A stretch of DNA of 64,000 nt, from NCBI GenBank assembly GCA_910584255.1, contig CAJTXV010000002.1, forward strand, positions 39,128 through 103,127, written 5' to 3'. Source of the stretch: an uncultured Bacilli bacterium. Lineage in GTDB: Bacteria; Bacillota_I; Bacilli_A; RF39; UBA660. The notes under the pieces were generated by a model. The model had not been told where the DNA came from. It ran no database searches and worked only from the letters and a program-made list of their open reading frames with translations. Below are positions 62,460 through 64,000 of this stretch, piece by piece. Within the stretch, counting starts at the first letter, position 1, and each line of letters opens with the position of its first letter. Made by a program: the position numbers and the translations under genes.

Positions 62460-62903
62460 TTAGTTTCTTTTTTCTAAAAAAAATTTTTTTAAAAGTTGGC
62501 TACACTCTTCTTCAAGAACCCCTGTAAATAGTTGAACTGGTTTTCCATAATTATGATCATTTAAAATTTGATAAATTAATGGGTAATCTGAATTATTAGG
62601 TACTGTTCCACAAATAACTTGATTAATTCGAGATTGATTAATCGCACTCGCACACATTGGACAAGGTAAAAGAGTTACATAAAGAATACAATCACACAAT
62701 CTCCAATTTTTTATTATTTTAGCAGCTTTTCTTATTACATTAATTTCAGCATGACCCATTACACAATTATCTTGAATACGTGTATTATGAGCTTTCGCAA
62801 TAATTTCATTTTTATATACTAACACTGCTCCAACTGGAATTTCACCCTCTCCTAAAGCAAGTCTAGCTTCATCTAAAGCTTCAACCATATATTTTTCATA
62901 CAT
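62460..62903 (-). CDS. tadA: tRNA(adenine34) deaminase TadA
   Basis: A 147-residue zinc deaminase that makes inosine at the wobble position of tRNA-Arg(ACG). Zinc and catalytic motifs: MGHAEINVIRKAA (HAE) and TLLPCPMCASAINQSRI (PCxxC). The start at 62903 (MYEKYM) has GGAAGTGAT; five upstream codons are rejected. The adjacency to ffs and dnaX matches B. subtilis yaaJ-scr-dnaX. Confidence 0.96.
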   Translation of the reverse strand: MYEKYMVEALDEARLALGEGEIPVGAVLVYKNEIIAKAHNTRIQDNCVMGHAEINVIRKAAKIIKNWRLCDCILYVTLLPCPMCASAINQSRINQVICGTVPNNSDYPLIYQILNDHNYGKPVQLFTGVLEEECSQLLKKFFLEKRN

Positions 62904-62921
62904 TACTATCACTTCCAAACA

Positions 62922-63001
62922 AAAAAGTGCACATAAATATATAATGTTAAGGCTGCTACCTTCCGATCCTGACCTGGTTCCATTAATATTTATTGCACGT
63001 A
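62922..63001 (-). ncRNA. ffs: Signal recognition particle RNA (small, 4.5S type)
   Basis: The minus strand carries the universal SRP apex AGGTCAGGATCGGAAGGTAGCAGCCT with the GGAA tetraloop and both internal loops, closed by a long AU-rich stem (GTGCAATAAATATTAATG with CATTATATATTTATGTGCAC) and ended by a T-run. It forms the SRP with Ffh. About 80 bases; Alu domain absent. Confidence 0.95.
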
Positions 63002-63056
63002 TATATTCTATTATATATTTTTTTTAAATACAAGAATTATTTAGTATATTTTATTA

Positions 63057-63072
63057 TGTTTCACGTGAAACA
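63057..63072. promoter_or_regulatory. parS site 1
   Basis: TGTTTCACGTGAAACA, a perfect 16-bp palindrome differing by one base from the commonest B. subtilis parS and matching the general ParB consensus. It nucleates ParB spreading for chromosome segregation. Confidence 0.92.
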
Positions 63073-63117
63073 TCGTTCAAATTATTAATTTAAATTGAAT
63101 AATACAATTAAATACTT

Positions 63118-63143
63118 AAAATTATTTCCCGGGAAATAATTTT
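63118..63143. promoter_or_regulatory. Noc-binding site (NBS) between two parS sites
   Basis: The same 26-bp palindrome as at 55705-55730 with core ATTTCCCGGGAAAT (63124-63137). Noc, a ParB paralog, binds it to block division over the nucleoid. It is centred almost exactly midway between the two parS sites. Confidence 0.88.
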
Positions 63144-63158
63144 TAAACAATTTTTTTA

Positions 63159-63174
63159 TGTTTCACGTGAAACA
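63159..63174. promoter_or_regulatory. parS site 2
   Basis: Second perfect TGTTTCACGTGAAACA, 102 bases from the first and identical to it. Confidence 0.92.
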
Positions 63175-63328
63175 TCAAACTATAAAAATTTAAATAATCC
63201 GACAATTATTATTCTAATAATAATTCACTAGTTCAACTAGTGGTTTTCCTTAAACACCTATAAGGTGATATTACTGACCACTCCCATTTGGGGCTTTTTT
63301 GTTCCGCCAATCTCCTTTGTCACTCTAA

Positions 63329-63802
63329 CTAGCCCTTAAAAGGGTCGTTATATTCTTTCACGCTTCTTTTGTCTAGAAGCATATCTTCAGTTTCCTGTTC
63401 TCCTATATATTTCTTAATTGTATTTTTATTTAGTCCTACTGTACTAACATAATATCCTCTTGCCCAAAAACTTCTTTGACCATATTTATATTTTAGATTT
63501 GCGTGATTCTCAAAGATCATTAGGCAACTTTTACCTTTTAAATATCCCATAAACTGTGATACACTAATTTTAGGTGGAATCTTAACCAACATATGTATAT
63601 GATCAATACAAGCATTGGCTTCCACTATCTCAACGCCTTTATATTCACATAGACGTCTGAGTATAACGCCAATATCTCTTCGGAGTTTTCCATATATTGC
63701 CTTTCTTCTAAATTTTGGAATGAAAACAATATGATATTGGCAATCATATTTAGTATGAGATAATTGGCTCTCATCTATATTTGATTTTCTTTTTTGAAAC
63801 AT
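63329..63802 (-). CDS. tnpA: IS200-like Y1 transposase TnpA
   Basis: A 157-residue HUH-family single-strand transposase. The HUH motif is CIDHIHMLVKIP (about residue 66) and the catalytic Tyr is in TIKKYIGEQE (about residue 129). YDCQYHIVFIPKFRR is the family N-terminus. The start at 63802 (MFQKRK) has AGAAGGAGG; the longer frame reads through the ribosome binding site. The gene looks intact. Confidence 0.93.
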   Translation of the reverse strand: MFQKRKSNIDESQLSHTKYDCQYHIVFIPKFRRKAIYGKLRRDIGVILRRLCEYKGVEIVEANACIDHIHMLVKIPPKISVSQFMGYLKGKSCLMIFENHANLKYKYGQRSFWARGYYVSTVGLNKNTIKKYIGEQETEDMLLDKRSVKEYNDPFKG

Positions 63803-63871
63803 AATAACCTCCTTCTGTTTATTTGATTGACGAAACATCTTTCATTATAGCAGAAGGAGGTTATTATGTTT
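63797..63871. repeat. 21-bp inverted repeat covering the tnpA ribosome binding site
   Basis: The arms at 63797-63817 and 63851-63871 are exact complements, 33 bases apart. In the tnpA mRNA the downstream arm contains the Shine-Dalgarno AGAAGGAGG and the start codon, and the upstream arm is its perfect antidote. A TATAAT lies in the loop. Confidence 0.85.
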
Positions 63872-64000
63872 TTACTGAACGCTTTCGCTTTTTACATTTC
63901 TCACCTGCATAGCAGGTGTTTTTAAATGGAAACCTGATGTTTTCCATAATAAAAAACCACTAGTTAAACTAGTGGTTTTTGTTTGAGGCCTATAAGGCCT

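Larger units (their letters stand above)
63204..64000 (-). mobile_element. IS200/IS605-type insertion sequence, tnpA only
   Basis: A single Y1 transposase gene flanked on both sides by the same pair of hairpins in the same orientation: ACTAGTT-N-AACTAGT (63226-63242 and 63957-63975) and a CCTATAAGG hairpin (63255-63267 and 63986-64000). Subterminal hairpins instead of terminal inverted repeats are typical of this family. A further 22-base palindrome lies at 63204-63225. The exact ends are uncertain and the right end may pass the window edge. There is no tnpB. Confidence 0.8.

Noticed and set aside
63867..63926. Plus-strand 19-codon ORF with a perfect ribosome binding site at the end of the IS
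   Set aside because: The ribosome binding site is only the mirrored arm of the inverted repeat; the peptide is very short and runs into the CACCTGC hairpin.
1..64000. CRISPR arrays, rRNA or tRNA genes
   Set aside because: No regularly spaced repeats were seen. No rRNA signatures and no cloverleaf with TTCGA/TTCAA arms and a matching acceptor stem could be recognised by eye.

Overview
The window is 64 kb of very AT-rich DNA from a low-GC, spore-forming Firmicute. Every credible gene lies on the minus strand. The gene order matches the replication-origin-proximal region of Bacillus subtilis read from right to left: tadA, ffs, dnaX, yaaK, recR, bofA, holB, ricT, trmN6, rsmI, pth, mfd, spoVT, metG, tatD, yabE-like, rsmA, yabG, veg, spoVG, yabP, yabQ, divIC, tilS, ftsH, dusB, lysS, clpC, cysS, mrnC, rlmB, sigH-like, secE, nusG, rplK, rplA, rplJ, rplL. 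Two perfect parS sites at the right end place oriC just beyond position 64000. Sporulation genes (bofA-like, spoVT, yabG, spoVG, yabP, yabQ) point to an endospore former. The standard genetic code applies, because Trp is TGG and TGA is a working stop in core genes. An uncultured gut-type Bacilli lineage near the Erysipelotrichales or RF39 groups would fit, but that placement is a guess.

Layout. 1-650: a small DUF1292-like gene with a broken membrane-protein partner. 650-7360: ribosomal stalk operon, nusG, secE, two orphan genes (a P-loop protein and a pseudokinase-like tail-anchored protein), sigH-like, rlmB, mrnC. 7360-11520: accessory island with an Ig-like gene between 34-bp direct repeats, a decayed FtsX-type ABC exporter and a secreted protein. 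11800-22300: yugP-like protease, cysS, clpC, a YfcC-like carrier, lysS, an RDD protein, dusB. 22300-26100: second accessory island (frameshifted gene, radical-SAM methylthiotransferase-like enzyme without TRAM, three orphan genes). 26100-35250: ftsH, tilS, a large repeat protein, divIC, yabQ, yabP, a second copy of the 1-650 locus, spoVG, veg, yabG. 35250-38800: third accessory island, a second decayed ABC locus with a secreted protein. 38999-46800: rsmA, signal peptidase, 3D-domain protein, tatD, then a T-box-led operon ending in metG and containing dut, then spoVT. 46900-51340: coiled-coil gene, an ABC-2 transporter behind an undescribed structured leader, a broken deformylase gene. 51400-62900: mfd to tadA, including a small gene that copies the N-terminus of ribosomal protein S3. 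62900-64000: SRP RNA, parS / Noc-site / parS cluster, and an IS200/IS605-type insertion sequence.

The core genes are intact and tightly packed, often with overlaps or 1-20 base gaps. The accessory islands hold nearly all the nonsense codons and frameshifts, so real gene decay is more likely than sequencing error. The most notable signals are the ParB/Noc site cluster, the S3-mimic gene beside a second Noc site, the attenuator-like leader of the ABC-2 operon, the T-box operon linking metG to dut and three orphans, and the paired secreted-protein/ABC loci.
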